Assembly: GCF_018860975.1 (NCBI RefSeq)
Contig: NZ_JAHKQI010000001.1
Location: forward strand, 61,643-125,642
Source: Lentibacter algarum
Lineage (GTDB): Bacteria > Pseudomonadota > Alphaproteobacteria > Rhodobacterales > Rhodobacteraceae
Direction of reading: 5' to 3'
DNA length: 64,000 nt
This document shows positions 55,064-63,914 of the stretch, piece by piece (positions within the stretch are counted from its first letter, which is position 1; each line of letters begins with the position of its first letter). Position numbers and translations under genes: made by a program. The notes beneath the pieces are model-generated. The model was not told where the DNA came from. It saw only the letters and a program-made list of their open reading frames with translations, and did not search any database.

Positions 55064-55771
55064 TTAGCGACGACCGCCAGCACCACGAGGTGCAGGGCCA
55101 TCTTGGACTTGTTGCGCGCGACGTTCATGCGCCGAAGGATCGTGCTCCATGATTTCACCTTTGAAGATCCAGACTTTGATCCCGATGATACCATAGGCAG
55201 TCATGCCTTCAGAGTGTGCATAGTCGATGTCGGCACGCAGCGTGTGAAGTGGAACGCGACCTTCGCGGTACCATTCTGTGCGAGCAATCTCAGCGCCGCC
55301 AAGACGGCCAGCAACGTTGATACGAATGCCAAGGGCACCCATACGCATCGCGCTTTGAACAGAGCGTTTCATCGCACGGCGGAATGACACACGACGCTCG
55401 AGCTGCTCGGCAATACCGGAAGCGACGAGTTTCGCATCAAGCTCTGGCTTGCGCACTTCAACAATGTTGAGGTGCAGCTCGCTGTCGGTCAGGTTGGCAA
55501 GCTTCTTGCGGAGCGTCTCGATGTCCGCGCCTTTCTTACCAATGATGACACCAGGGCGGGCTGTGTGAATTGTCACGCGGCACTTTTTGTGCGGACGTTC
55601 GATGATCACACGGGCCACACCGGCCTGCTTGCATTCTTTGTTGATGAACTCGCGGATTTTGATGTCTTCCAGAAGAAGATCACCGAAATCTTTGGTGTTC
55701 GCATACCAGCGGCTGTCCCAAGTGCGGTTGACTTGAAGGCGCATGCCAATCGGATTGACTTTGTTACCCAT
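55064..55771 (-). CDS. rpsC: Ribosomal protein uS3
   Basis: A 235-residue 30S protein with the KH domain [33 protein letters not shown] and [19 protein letters not shown]. The start at 55771 ([13 protein letters not shown]) matches the family; it overlaps the rplV end by 8 bases. The longer frame would add six unusual residues. Confidence 0.97.
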   Translation of the reverse strand: MGNKVNPIGMRLQVNRTWDSRWYANTKDFGDLLLEDIKIREFINKECKQAGVARVIIERPHKKCRVTIHTARPGVIIGKKGADIETLRKKLANLTDSELHLNIVEVRKPELDAKLVASGIAEQLERRVSFRRAMKRSVQSAMRMGALGIRINVAGRLGGAEIARTEWYREGRVPLHTLRADIDYAHSEGMTAYGIIGIKVWIFKGEIMEHDPSAHERRAQQVQDGPAPRGAGGRR

Positions 55772-56150
55772 TAGCTTGGTCCTCAACTTGGCGTACAGTG
55801 ATGGTCAGCTGTGAGAACGGCTTCACGATCTTGCCGAAACGGCCGCGCGCCCGAGGACGCCCACGCTTCATGATCAAGTTCTTGCCCACATAGGCCTCAG
55901 AAACGATCAGCTCGTCTACGTCGAGGTTGTGGTTGTTCTCAGCATTGGCGATGGCCGACTGAAGGCACTTCTTCACGTCAGCAGCGATCCGCTTTTTAGA
56001 GAAAGTCAGGTCCGTAAGGGCCCGTTCGACTTTCTTGCCGCGGATCATCGCAGCTACCAGGTTCAATTTTTGCGGGCTGGTGCGAAGCATGCGCAGTTTT
56101 GCCATTGCTTCGTTGTCTGCCACGCGGCGGGGGTTCTTTGCCTTGCCCAT
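55764..56150 (-). CDS. rplV: Ribosomal protein uL22
   Basis: A 128-residue exit-tunnel protein with [24 protein letters not shown] and the loop [14 protein letters not shown]. It lies 3 bases after rpsS. Confidence 0.97.
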   Translation of the reverse strand: MGKAKNPRRVADNEAMAKLRMLRTSPQKLNLVAAMIRGKKVERALTDLTFSKKRIAADVKKCLQSAIANAENNHNLDVDELIVSEAYVGKNLIMKRGRPRARGRFGKIVKPFSQLTITVRQVEDQANG

Positions 56151-56153
56151 GAC

Positions 56154-56432
56154 TTACTTCCGCTTCGCTTTTTTGTCAGCGGTGTGGCCATAATAGGTGC
56201 GCGTTGGTGAATACTCACCAAACTTCTGACCGATCATGTCTTCCGTGACGTTTACAGTGATGTGCTTATGGCCGTTGTATACGCCAAACGTCAGGCCAAC
56301 AAACTGTGGCAAGATCGTCGAGCGGCGCGACCAGATTTTGATAACTTCGTGACGGCCACTCTCGCGTGTCGCTTCGGCTTTCTTAAGCACGTAAGCATCC
56401 ACAAAGGGGCCTTTCCAAACAGAGCGTGACAT
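56154..56432 (-). CDS. rpsS: Ribosomal protein uS19
   Basis: A 92-residue 30S head protein: [20 protein letters not shown] and the end [22 protein letters not shown]. It lies 3 bases after rplB. Confidence 0.98.
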   Translation of the reverse strand: MSRSVWKGPFVDAYVLKKAEATRESGRHEVIKIWSRRSTILPQFVGLTFGVYNGHKHITVNVTEDMIGQKFGEYSPTRTYYGHTADKKAKRK

Positions 56433-56435
56433 ATG

Positions 56436-57278
56436 TTAGCGCCCCTTTTTCTTGGCGTGCCGCGAGCGGATAATCAGCTTGCTTGACGCTTTGTTCTTGT
56501 TACGAGTGCGAGCACCCTTCGTTGGCTTACCCCAAGGTGTCACTGGGTGACGACCACCAGAAGTCCGGCCTTCACCACCACCGTGTGGGTGATCGATCGG
56601 GTTCATAACAACACCACGAACCGACGGGCGCTTGCCTTTGTGACGCATGCGTCCGGCTTTACCGTAGTTCTGGTTTGAGTTGTCAGGGTTAGACACCGCA
56701 CCAACAGTTGCCATGCACTCTTGACGCACCATGCGCAGCTCACCAGAGCTGAGACGGATCTGAGCGTAGCCACCATCACGACCAACAAACTGAGCATATG
56801 TGCCAGCCGCGCGTGCAATCTGCCCGCCCTTGCCTGCTTTCATCTCGATGTTGTGAATAATAGTGCCGATTGGCATGCCAGAGAACGGCATTGTGTTGCC
56901 TGGCTTGATGTCTGCCTTCGCTGAAGAGATAACCTTGTCGCCAACAGCCAAACGCTGCGGGGCCAAGATGTAGGCTTGTTCGCCATCTTCATATTTTACG
57001 AGAGCGATGAACGCAGTCCGGTTCGGGTCATACTCGATCCGTTCAACGGTTGCTGCAACATCCATCTTGTTACGTTTGAAATCTACAATGCGGTAAAGGC
57101 GTTTTGCCCCACCACCACGACGACGTGATGTAATACGTCCGGTGTTGTTCCGGCCGCCCGATTTCGTCAGACCCTCGGTGAGGGCTTTGACGGGACGTCC
57201 TTTCCAAAGCTCCGAACGGTCAATCAGCACCAACCCACGTTGGCCCGGCGTCGTCGGTTTATACGACTTGAGTGCCAT
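56436..57278 (-). CDS. rplB: Ribosomal protein uL2
   Basis: A 280-residue protein of the peptidyl transferase region: [44 protein letters not shown] and [33 protein letters not shown] with the conserved His. It normally follows rplW directly. Here it starts a new block about 1 kb away with its own promoter. Confidence 0.98.
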   Translation of the reverse strand: MALKSYKPTTPGQRGLVLIDRSELWKGRPVKALTEGLTKSGGRNNTGRITSRRRGGGAKRLYRIVDFKRNKMDVAATVERIEYDPNRTAFIALVKYEDGEQAYILAPQRLAVGDKVISSAKADIKPGNTMPFSGMPIGTIIHNIEMKAGKGGQIARAAGTYAQFVGRDGGYAQIRLSSGELRMVRQECMATVGAVSNPDNSNQNYGKAGRMRHKGKRPSVRGVVMNPIDHPHGGGEGRTSGGRHPVTPWGKPTKGARTRNKNKASSKLIIRSRHAKKKGR

Positions 57279-57423
57279 GCTTTCTGTCTTCCGTTAAGCT
57301 CGGCCGGGTTGCCCCGACCTGTATGTTTCGAGCAGCTTGTTTCTGCTCGGTCTTTTAGGGCCCCGAAGGTCCCCAGCGAAAAAGCACGAGCCCCAGACGA
57401 ATCTGAGGCTGCGCGATTGGTGG

Positions 57424-57452
57424 GATGTAACAGGGGTTTGCTGAGGTGTCTA
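57424..57452 (-). promoter_or_regulatory. Candidate promoter for rplB-rplP
   Basis: On the minus strand TAGACA (57447-57452; 5 of 6 to TTGACA), a 17-base spacer and TACATC (57424-57429). The transcript leader would be about 140 bases. Confidence 0.5.
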
Positions 57453-57488
57453 TAGGCGTGGGCTTATTTTATTGGCCTACGCGCGAGA

Positions 57489-57627
57489 CGGGCTATCGCT
57501 GGCCCGCGGGGTGGCGAACGAACGTCAGTATCTGCCACTTTATCCCTGCCAATCACCTCTACCCCATCAGCGCTACACCCAGCCCAACCAAATCGCCGCC
57601 CCGTCCGGGCGGGCCAGCGATAGCCCG
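57489..57627. repeat. 139-base element bounded by a perfect 19-bp inverted repeat
   Basis: The 19 bases at 57489-57507 (core GGGCTATCGCTGGCCCG) recur exactly inverted at 57609-57627, 101 bases apart. The interior has no gene. It could be a small non-autonomous element with terminal repeats or a long-range hairpin; no target duplication was seen. Confidence 0.6.
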
Positions 57628-57682
57628 GCGGCCTACGGCCTTGAGTCCGGGCTCGGCAAGGAAGCTACAAAACCCCAAAAAG

Positions 57683-58117
57683 TCACTCAGTGCACTCAGG
57701 CAACATGCTCAGCACTCTCTCTGGGCTCGGACGCGCCAATTCAGGAAGTTCTTGCAACACCTCGTCCAATACCTCAGCGCTGAGCGCTGCGATCTCACAG
57801 CTATACTGTTTGAACGACCCTTCAGGGTTTTCTTCTTGCCATGCGAGGAAATCACGTCGTTCAAACTCCCCCACTGCGGCGATACCTGCAAGTGGGATCG
57901 CCGCCACAAATCGGCGCAGCCGCGCTTTCGCTTTCGCGCGACTTATGGCAGAGGCCAATTCTTTACGATGAGCGATCGCCGCTGAGGCCGCACTTGCGCT
58001 TAGACCAGCCACTTGAGCACTTAACCCTACCGTTTTCACGGCCAAGCTTGCAGTCGAGATTGCAAGTGTTGCACACATGATAAGTAGAAAGGTGGTGTTT
58101 TTGATAAGAGCGAGCAA
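57683..58117 (-). CDS. Hypothetical membrane-anchored protein between rplW and rplB
   Basis: A 144-residue protein with an N-terminal hydrophobic helix (about TTFLLIMCATLAISTASLAV), an Ala/Ser-rich helical stretch, a basic part (RAKAKARLRR) and an acidic C-terminal third ending LSMLPECTE. The longest frame begins at a TTG (58153) with no binding site. The TTG at 58117 has GGAG 7 bases before it and gives MLALIKNTTFLLIM, so it is preferred. Family not recognised. It lies between a ribosomal terminator and the rplB promoter. Confidence 0.5.
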   Translation of the reverse strand: MLALIKNTTFLLIMCATLAISTASLAVKTVGLSAQVAGLSASAASAAIAHRKELASAISRAKAKARLRRFVAAIPLAGIAAVGEFERRDFLAWQEENPEGSFKQYSCEIAALSAEVLDEVLQELPELARPSPERVLSMLPECTE

Positions 58118-58200
58118 GCAATTACTCCATAAAATATTTTTGGTCTCGAACAAAGGACGCGCAGGCCAAGTTTATGTCAATAATTCATAGACCCCTAAAC

Positions 58201-58236
58201 AAAAAGCCCCCCGCCATACACTGGCGAGGGGCTTTT
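58201..58236 (-). terminator. Intrinsic terminator after rplW
   Basis: AAAAGCCCC and GGGGCTTTT with inner CGCCA/TGGCG and a TACAC loop; on the minus strand TTTTTGTTT follows. It closes the rpsJ-rplC-rplD-rplW block 24 bases after the rplW stop. Confidence 0.92.
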
Positions 58237-58260
58237 CAATTTCTAACGTAACCTAAGCCC

Positions 58261-58557
58261 TTACAGACCGGTGTTCACGTCAATCGTGTTGCCCTCTTCG
58301 AGCGTCACATAGGCTTTCTTCACGTCTTTACGCTTGCCGAGTTGGCCGCGGAAACGCTTCACTTTGCCTTTGGTGATCGTCGTGTTGACCGCCTTCACCT
58401 TCACACCAAACAGGCCTTCAACGGCTTCTTTGATCTGTGGCTTGTTGGCGTCGATATGCACTTCGAAAACAACTGCGCCGTTTTCTGACGCCATGGTTGC
58501 TTTCTCGGTGATGATCGGCTTGCGGATCACATCGTAGTGTTTTGCTGCAGCACTCAT
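58261..58557 (-). CDS. rplW: Ribosomal protein uL23
   Basis: A 98-residue exit-site protein: [40 protein letters not shown] and [19 protein letters not shown]. It overlaps rplD by 4 bases and is the end of the first ribosomal block. Confidence 0.97.
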   Translation of the reverse strand: MSAAAKHYDVIRKPIITEKATMASENGAVVFEVHIDANKPQIKEAVEGLFGVKVKAVNTTITKGKVKRFRGQLGKRKDVKKAYVTLEEGNTIDVNTGL

Positions 58558-59171
58558 TTCAGGCGAGCCTCCAATGCTTCGATACCCGCTTTGGTGATCA
58601 CGAGTGTGTCACGCTTGAGGATATCATATACGTTTGCGCCCATTGTCGGCAGGATATCGATGCCGTCAAGGTTACGAGCGGCGACTGCGAAAGCTTCGTT
58701 CACTTCTGAGCCGTCGATGATCAGCGCGCGCTTCCAACCAAGGTCTTTGACCTGCTTGGCAAGTGCACCCGTCTTGGTCACACCTTCAACGGAGTCGATC
58801 ACAACAAGCTCACCCGCTTGCGCTTTTGCACTGAGTGCGTGGCGCAGGCCAAGTTTGCGGAACTTCTTGGTCAGATCGTGGCCGTGGCTGCGAACAACCG
58901 GGCCTTTGTAGATACCACCACCGCGGAAGATAGGCGCCGAGCGAGCACCGTGGCGTGCGCCACCTGTGCCTTTTTGGCGATAGATCTTCTTGGTTGAGTA
59001 GTTCACTTCCGAACGTGTCTTAACCTTGTGCGTGCCGGCTTGCGCATTGTTACGCTGCCAACGCACCATGCGGTGCAAAATGTCGGCGCGTGGCTCAAGG
59101 CCAAACAGCTCTTCAGACACTTCAACAGAACCGGCCTTGCCGCCGTCGAGTTTGATTACGTCAAGTTTCAT
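58554..59171 (-). CDS. rplD: Ribosomal protein uL4
   Basis: A 205-residue 50S protein: [24 protein letters not shown] and the loop [23 protein letters not shown]. In E. coli L4 represses its own S10 operon by acting on the leader, which is relevant to the terminator-like hairpin before rpsJ. It overlaps rplC by 4 bases. Confidence 0.97.
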   Translation of the reverse strand: MKLDVIKLDGGKAGSVEVSEELFGLEPRADILHRMVRWQRNNAQAGTHKVKTRSEVNYSTKKIYRQKGTGGARHGARSAPIFRGGGIYKGPVVRSHGHDLTKKFRKLGLRHALSAKAQAGELVVIDSVEGVTKTGALAKQVKDLGWKRALIIDGSEVNEAFAVAARNLDGIDILPTMGANVYDILKRDTLVITKAGIEALEARLK

Positions 59172-59905
59172 GCTTCACCACCTTCCGCAGGCGCTTCTTC
59201 GGCAGGAGCCTCAGTTGCGGCAGCTGCAGCTGCTGACTTGAGAGCGGCCGGGAAAGGCACGTTCTCAGGCAGTTTCTTTTTCACAGCGTCTTTAACAGTC
59301 ACCCATCCGCCTTTGGAGCCAGGAACAGCGCCTTTGACCATGATCAGGCCGCGGCCTGCGTCTGTTTTGACAACTTCAAGGTTCTGCGTCGTAACACGCA
59401 CAGCACCCATATGACCGGCCATTTTCTTACCTTTGAAAACTTTGCCCGGATCCTGACACTGGCCTGTTGAGCCGTGTGAACGGTGTGAGATCGAAACACC
59501 GTGTGTCGCGCGCAAACCGCCGAAGTTGTGGCGCTTCATCGCACCGGCAAAACCTTTACCGATAGATGTGCCCGCAACGTCAACCTTCTGGCCTTCCACA
59601 TAGTGCTCGGCAGAAATCTCTTCGCCAACAGCGATGAGGTTCTCTTCTGACACGCGGAACTCAGCGACCTTACGTTTTGGTTCAACCTTGGCAGCAGCAA
59701 AGTGGCCGCGCATCGCTTGTGATGTGCGCTTTGCCTTGGCAACGCCGGCACCAAGCTGAACAGCTGTATAGCCGTCACGCTCAGATGTGCGCTGGTCAAC
59801 GACCTGCAGGTTTTCGAGTTGAAGAACGGTCACAGGAATCTGCTTGCCGTCTTCCATGAACAAGCGGGTCATGCCCACTTTTTTAGCGATTACACCGGAG
59901 CGCAT
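59168..59905 (-). CDS. rplC: Ribosomal protein uL3
   Basis: A 245-residue 50S protein: [29 protein letters not shown] and the conserved [23 protein letters not shown]. An Ala/Glu-rich C-terminal extension ([14 protein letters not shown]) is typical of Rhodobacterales. Confidence 0.97.
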   Translation of the reverse strand: MRSGVIAKKVGMTRLFMEDGKQIPVTVLQLENLQVVDQRTSERDGYTAVQLGAGVAKAKRTSQAMRGHFAAAKVEPKRKVAEFRVSEENLIAVGEEISAEHYVEGQKVDVAGTSIGKGFAGAMKRHNFGGLRATHGVSISHRSHGSTGQCQDPGKVFKGKKMAGHMGAVRVTTQNLEVVKTDAGRGLIMVKGAVPGSKGGWVTVKDAVKKKLPENVPFPAALKSAAAAAATEAPAEEAPAEGGEA

Positions 59906-59917
59906 ATGATACCCTCC

Positions 59918-60226
59918 TTAAACTGAAATCTGAACGTCAACGCCAGCAGCGAGGTCGAGCTTCATCAGCGCGTCAACGGTCTGTGGTGTTGGGTCTACGA
60001 TGTCGAGAAGGCGCTTGTGTGTGCGGATCTCAAACTGGTCGCGAGATTTCTTGTTCACGTGTGGACCACGCAGAACAGTGAATTTTTCGATCTTGTTAGG
60101 CAGTGGGATTGGCCCACGCACCTGCGCACCGGTGCGCTTGGCAGTTGCGACGATCTCTTGTGTGCTGGCGTCCAGAACACGATAGTCGAATGCCTTCAGC
60201 CGGATACGGATGTTTTGGCTTTGCAT
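59918..60226 (-). CDS. rpsJ: Ribosomal protein uS10
   Basis: A 102-residue 30S protein: [26 protein letters not shown] and [37 protein letters not shown]. First gene of the S10 block; tuf is not next to it here, a zinc-ribbon-like gene is. Confidence 0.98.
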   Translation of the reverse strand: MQSQNIRIRLKAFDYRVLDASTQEIVATAKRTGAQVRGPIPLPNKIEKFTVLRGPHVNKKSRDQFEIRTHKRLLDIVDPTPQTVDALMKLDLAAGVDVQISV

Positions 60227-60305
60227 ATCATTCGCCCTTTCGAGGCTTCAGAGTTGATAGGACGACAGGTGGCTCATTCCCCCTGCCCTCGTCGAACTCC
60301 GGGCA

Positions 60306-60332
60306 AATAACAAAAGCGGGACCGAATCCCGC
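60306..60332 (-). terminator. Terminator-like hairpin in the S10 leader
   Basis: GCGGGA and TCCCGC form a 6-bp stem with a TTCGG loop; on the minus strand TTTTGTTATTT follows. It lies after the candidate rpsJ promoter and 80 bases before the ATG, so it may act as an attenuator. It could equally be the terminator of the upstream unknown gene. Confidence 0.7.
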
Positions 60333-60361
60333 CTCACGCTGTTTGCCCAGCGAACTTGGGT

Positions 60362-60390
60362 GCTCTACAGGCGGTTGCGGTTTGGGGCAA
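60362..60390 (-). promoter_or_regulatory. Candidate promoter for the S10 block
   Basis: On the minus strand TTGCCC (60385-60390), a 17-base spacer and TAGAGC (60362-60367), in the gap after the upstream gene. The leader would be about 130 bases and would include the terminator-like hairpin. Confidence 0.55.
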
Positions 60391-60414
60391 GAGGAAATGT
60401 TGGGGTTGCGCCTC

Positions 60415-61446
60415 CTAATGCGCGAGCACCGCACGAGTCATAGGCCTTAATAAATCTTCAACTTCAACGACCGTGCGCTTTCGAGCACCTTTAACCTCAA
60501 TTTCCCGAGTATTTCCAACGGTCGAAGCAACTAGGTTCAACTGGCAACCACTATTCTTCGACCATTTTTCAATATTGGCGAAGTTCGTTGCCGAAAAAAA
60601 CTGTTGATACTCCTCCAGATCGGTTTGAACTTCCTTCAGATTGCTTAGCGCATTTTTCACCGCTTGATGAAAAGTCGAGAGGCTATTTTTATTCTCAAGC
60701 TCAATGGCTAGATCCATAACCGCATCTTCATCGTCCCCAATTACTGAAAGCGTGCGGATTGCTTCATCAACCTTTGTGTCTAGATCAAACTGTTCGCTAG
60801 TCGGGGCTCTCCCGCGCAACCTAACGCACTTCTCTGAAACAAATTCATCTATATAGTCGCCAGAAGGTTGGAGTGCTTTTCTCTTGGTCTCTACCAATAA
60901 CCAACCGTTCTCGGTATTGAACGCTCTCCTAAAATGCGTTTTCGCCTTTTTGCTGTTGTTTAACTTGTCAAAAGCATTTTTCGCATCGGGCACTCGTTCC
61001 GATAGTTGTTCAGCGACCTTCCGCGCATCACGAATATGGCACCAGTTATCAAGAAGATATTCCCCTCCAGCGATTTCAGCTTGCTCCGCTTCATAACGCT
61101 GTTTTTCATCCCTAAACCCCGAACCTTTATAGTGCTTCTCACCGCAAACTGGCCCAATTAGATACAGCCAACCTAACTGATCCACTATTAGCAGGCCCTC
61201 ATGAATGAATTTTGGTTTGGGGCCACAAATATTGCAGGCCGCACGCTTATCGTCTCGCCTTTTCGGATCCACCGATATTTTGTCTTTAACGATCCTGAAA
61301 CTTCGCTCTTGAGGCGGTCGACAATTCTTATTGATTCCAGCGAATTCTTCTGGAAAAGCGGAGGCTGCCAAGTGTTCAGAAAACTCTCGGCGAATTCTAT
61401 CAATGCTGCAATCATACCAAGGGCCGCTGCGATCAATGTTCGCCAT
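60415..61446 (-). CDS. Unknown protein with a putative zinc-binding site
   Basis: A 343-residue protein I do not recognise. Near the N-terminus CNIC (Cys71, Cys74) and VCGEKH (Cys101, His105) form a C-x2-C-x26-C-x3-H pattern that could bind zinc. Residues 190-290 look helical and possibly coiled-coil, with many Glu, Lys and Asn. Base use is clearly more AT-rich than that of the flanking genes, which suggests horizontal gain. It sits just upstream of the S10 block on the same strand, where tuf usually lies. Confidence 0.7.
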   Translation of the reverse strand: MANIDRSGPWYDCSIDRIRREFSEHLAASAFPEEFAGINKNCRPPQERSFRIVKDKISVDPKRRDDKRAACNICGPKPKFIHEGLLIVDQLGWLYLIGPVCGEKHYKGSGFRDEKQRYEAEQAEIAGGEYLLDNWCHIRDARKVAEQLSERVPDAKNAFDKLNNSKKAKTHFRRAFNTENGWLLVETKRKALQPSGDYIDEFVSEKCVRLRGRAPTSEQFDLDTKVDEAIRTLSVIGDDEDAVMDLAIELENKNSLSTFHQAVKNALSNLKEVQTDLEEYQQFFSATNFANIEKWSKNSGCQLNLVASTVGNTREIEVKGARKRTVVEVEDLLRPMTRAVLAH

Positions 61447-61583
61447 ATGTTCCAGACTCTGTGGTCAATGAGAACAAAAGGGTAACATGATTCCCCTACT
61501 ACATCAAGTGCAAGATCAGCCTAGGCACTCGATATCGAGTAGTTCGCGCTACTAGTGGCAGATATCTGCTCTCGCAGCCCCCC

Positions 61584-61904
61584 TCACCCACCAATCTTCA
61601 CAGCTTCCCCATGTGGCGTGCTCAAAAATGCCTCCGTCCACAGTGCTTTCATCTGCGTCATCAGTCCCGCCTCGGCGATGCCTTTATCAACCAGCATCTC
61701 CTCAAGCGCAGCCACCCACGCCACGTAGTAATCCTCCGAGCCGTCAAGCTCGCGCTCCTGCCCGTCGGCCTCAAGCCGCGCACTAAACACCGCCGCCCAC
61801 TCGGGCCAAGCGAAATGCCCGGCCTCGCTCAAGGCCACGGTCAAAGCAAAAACCTGCCCGTGCCACGGCGCTTCAAAGGCTTTCTCTGGCTCAGGCGTGC
61901 TCAT
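61584..61904 (-). CDS. Nitrile hydratase accessory protein
   Basis: A 106-residue protein of the NHase accessory/activator family (EKAFEAPWHGQVFALTVALSEAGHFAWPEWAAVFS, WVAALEEMLVDKG). It resembles the N-terminal part of the beta subunit, and its cobalt-type homologues (P14K-like) help insert cobalt into the alpha subunit. The ATG at 61904 overlaps the nthB stop (ATGA), so it is coupled to it. Confidence 0.88.
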   Translation of the reverse strand: MSTPEPEKAFEAPWHGQVFALTVALSEAGHFAWPEWAAVFSARLEADGQERELDGSEDYYVAWVAALEEMLVDKGIAEAGLMTQMKALWTEAFLSTPHGEAVKIGG

Positions 61905-62599
61905 ACTTCGGCGCTCAAATAGCTCTGCCACAGATCAAGCACCATGCTGTCAGCCGCGCTCTCGGCGTCACCCTCCCAGAGATCAGCCGCACTAAACTCA
62001 ACCGCATACAAAGGCTCAGGCGCCTCACCGAGCCCATGCGCATTGCTGTCGGGAAACACGTGCGCGCCGTGCAGCATCACCACGGTGCCAACCCGCCCCG
62101 CGGCATAAGAGGGCAAGCGCGTGTGCCCGCCCGCCACGTTTTTGTTGTGGCTATACGTTGCCGTGCGCACACGATCACCAACCGCAAAAGCCGCCGCTCC
62201 GCCTTCACGTGAATAAGGCTTCACCGCGTGCATTCCGGCCCAAACAGCTTCGGCTTTCAAAGCCTTGTCCGACAGCTCAGCAGGCCTTGCCTCGGTGTCA
62301 CCGACAGCCAACAGCGCCGCGCGTTCAATGTCTTCAACGCTCAAAACGCCCGAAGAGACAAACAAATCCGTCAGCCCGGAGATCCACTTCTCATAGTAGC
62401 TGAAATTCGCATAATCCTTCGGAGCCAGCCGCTCGCGCGCATGGCGGCTCATATCAATGTTCCACTGCCCAAGCGCCCCAGCCGCCAGGTTCAAAGCCAA
62501 AGCCCGCGCCTCCCACTCGGAGTGAAACACAACAGCGTCATCCTTCTCGGGAATAGCTCCATCGCCAAACCGCCCGCCCATGTCATGTACACGGCTCAC
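61901..62599 (-). CDS. nthB: Nitrile hydratase beta subunit
   Basis: A 232-residue subunit: [17 protein letters not shown] at the start, [15 protein letters not shown], and the SH3-like C-terminal domain with [24 protein letters not shown] and [15 protein letters not shown]. It forms the heterodimer with NthA and overlaps it by 4 bases. Confidence 0.93.
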   Translation of the reverse strand: MSRVHDMGGRFGDGAIPEKDDAVVFHSEWEARALALNLAAGALGQWNIDMSRHARERLAPKDYANFSYYEKWISGLTDLFVSSGVLSVEDIERAALLAVGDTEARPAELSDKALKAEAVWAGMHAVKPYSREGGAAAFAVGDRVRTATYSHNKNVAGGHTRLPSYAAGRVGTVVMLHGAHVFPDSNAHGLGEAPEPLYAVEFSAADLWEGDAESAADSMVLDLWQSYLSAEV

Positions 62600-63207
62600 G
62601 CGACGGCTCCGGCCAGAGCGGTGCCAATCATCGCATTGCGACTGACCAGTTCAACCAAATCATCCTCAGACATGCCCGCGCTCCCCTCAGGCCGCATCGG
62701 CACAACCAGGTAACGCACTTCAGCAGTTGAATCCCAAACACGCACGGCCTGATCAGCCCCAAGCTCAACGCCGAACTCCGCCAAAACCGCTCTCGGCTCA
62801 CGCACGGCGCGGGCTCGGTAAGCGTCGGATTTATACCAGCTCGGCGGAATTCCCAGGATCGCCCAAGGGTAGCAAGAACACAGGGTGCAAACCACGAGGT
62901 TGTGCTGCTCTGGCGTGTTCTCAACGGCCACCACATGTTCGCTCTGACGCCCGACAAAGCCAAGCTCGGCAATCGCCGCAGTCGCGTCCGTCATCAGGCG
63001 CGCATGATACTCCGGGTCAGACCACGCCTTGGCCACAACCCGCGCGCCGTTTTTCGGCCCTATCTTATGTTCGTATGTGTCAATCAACTCCGCAAGCGCG
63101 TCCGGATCAACCAGCCCCTTCTCGACCAGGATACTCTCAAGCGCCTTGACCCGCAGTTCCGGATCAGACGGCAAAAGACTGTGCGGGTGGTCATGGTCAT
63201 GAGGCAT
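62596..63207 (-). CDS. nthA: Nitrile hydratase alpha subunit, cobalt type
   Basis: A 203-residue catalytic subunit that hydrates nitriles to amides. The metal-binding claw is [10 protein letters not shown] at residues 106-115. The Thr in CTLCSC marks the cobalt type, where iron enzymes have Ser; Cys110 and Cys112 would be the oxidised ligands. The N-terminal His-rich [10 protein letters not shown] is common in the family. First gene of nthA-nthB-accessory. No amidase gene is adjacent. Confidence 0.94.
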   Translation of the reverse strand: MPHDHDHPHSLLPSDPELRVKALESILVEKGLVDPDALAELIDTYEHKIGPKNGARVVAKAWSDPEYHARLMTDATAAIAELGFVGRQSEHVVAVENTPEQHNLVVCTLCSCYPWAILGIPPSWYKSDAYRARAVREPRAVLAEFGVELGADQAVRVWDSTAEVRYLVVPMRPEGSAGMSEDDLVELVSRNAMIGTALAGAVA

Positions 63208-63269
63208 GTATCAGGCTTTCCAATAAGGCTCCCCAACTATCAACGCACCGCGCAACACAAGTCAACGCG

Positions 63270-63914
63270 CTATGGCATATGCGACGCAACCTGAAACACA
63301 CCGAGCGTGTCAAACCCACCGAGGATCGCATCAACCGCGATAGTTGCCAGCACAATACCCATGACGCGACTGATCACACTCGCACCGGTGTTGCCGATCA
63401 TACGATGAACAAAACTCGCGGCCAGTAACAACACCAACGTGAACAACAACACCACAACAAGCATCGCCGCCGTGATCGCCTGATCAGCAATCGTCTCGGT
63501 GTGGTTGTCGGTCAGCACCACGATCGCAAGCATCGCACCGGGCGAGGCAATCGAAGGCATAGCCAGCGGAAACACGGCTCCGGCAAGATGGTCGCGCCCC
63601 GCATCTTCAATCTCGCGATTCGGCTTTGACTCGCCAAAGATCATTGTCATTGCAAATAGGAACAATATGATCCCACCGGCGATCTGAAACGAACCGAACC
63701 TCAGGCCTAATGTTTCAAGCAATACCTGTCCGGCAACGAGAAACGCCAACAGAACCAGTGTCGAAATGCCAACTGCGCGCAACGCAAGGCTCCGGTGCAG
63801 GCGCGTGGGAACACTTTGAGCCGCAAACAAAAATACGGGTATTGTCCCGACCGGATCAATAACCACAAATAGCGTTACGAACTCGCGCATGAGAGATGTC
63901 CAGTCGATGGGCAA
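63270..63914 (-). CDS. MarC family integral membrane protein
   Basis: A 214-residue protein with about six hydrophobic segments and the MarC (UPF0056) pattern: FVTLFVVIDPVGTIPVFL at the start, AGGIILFLFAMTMIFG and PLAMPSIASPGAMLAIVVL. Its function is not established despite the name. The last 86 bases of the window show no gene. Confidence 0.9.
   Translation of the reverse strand: MPIDWTSLMREFVTLFVVIDPVGTIPVFLFAAQSVPTRLHRSLALRAVGISTLVLLAFLVAGQVLLETLGLRFGSFQIAGGIILFLFAMTMIFGESKPNREIEDAGRDHLAGAVFPLAMPSIASPGAMLAIVVLTDNHTETIADQAITAAMLVVVLLFTLVLLLAASFVHRMIGNTGASVISRVMGIVLATIAVDAILGGFDTLGVFQVASHMP

Larger units (their letters stand above)
57279..57682 (-). other. rplB leader and upstream spacer
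   Basis: No gene is supported in these 404 bases. The part nearest rplB (57279-57420) would be its leader. On the minus strand it contains GAGCAG/CTGCTC and other short GC-rich dyads that could form regulatory hairpins. The far part holds the 19-bp inverted repeat listed separately. Confidence 0.5.
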
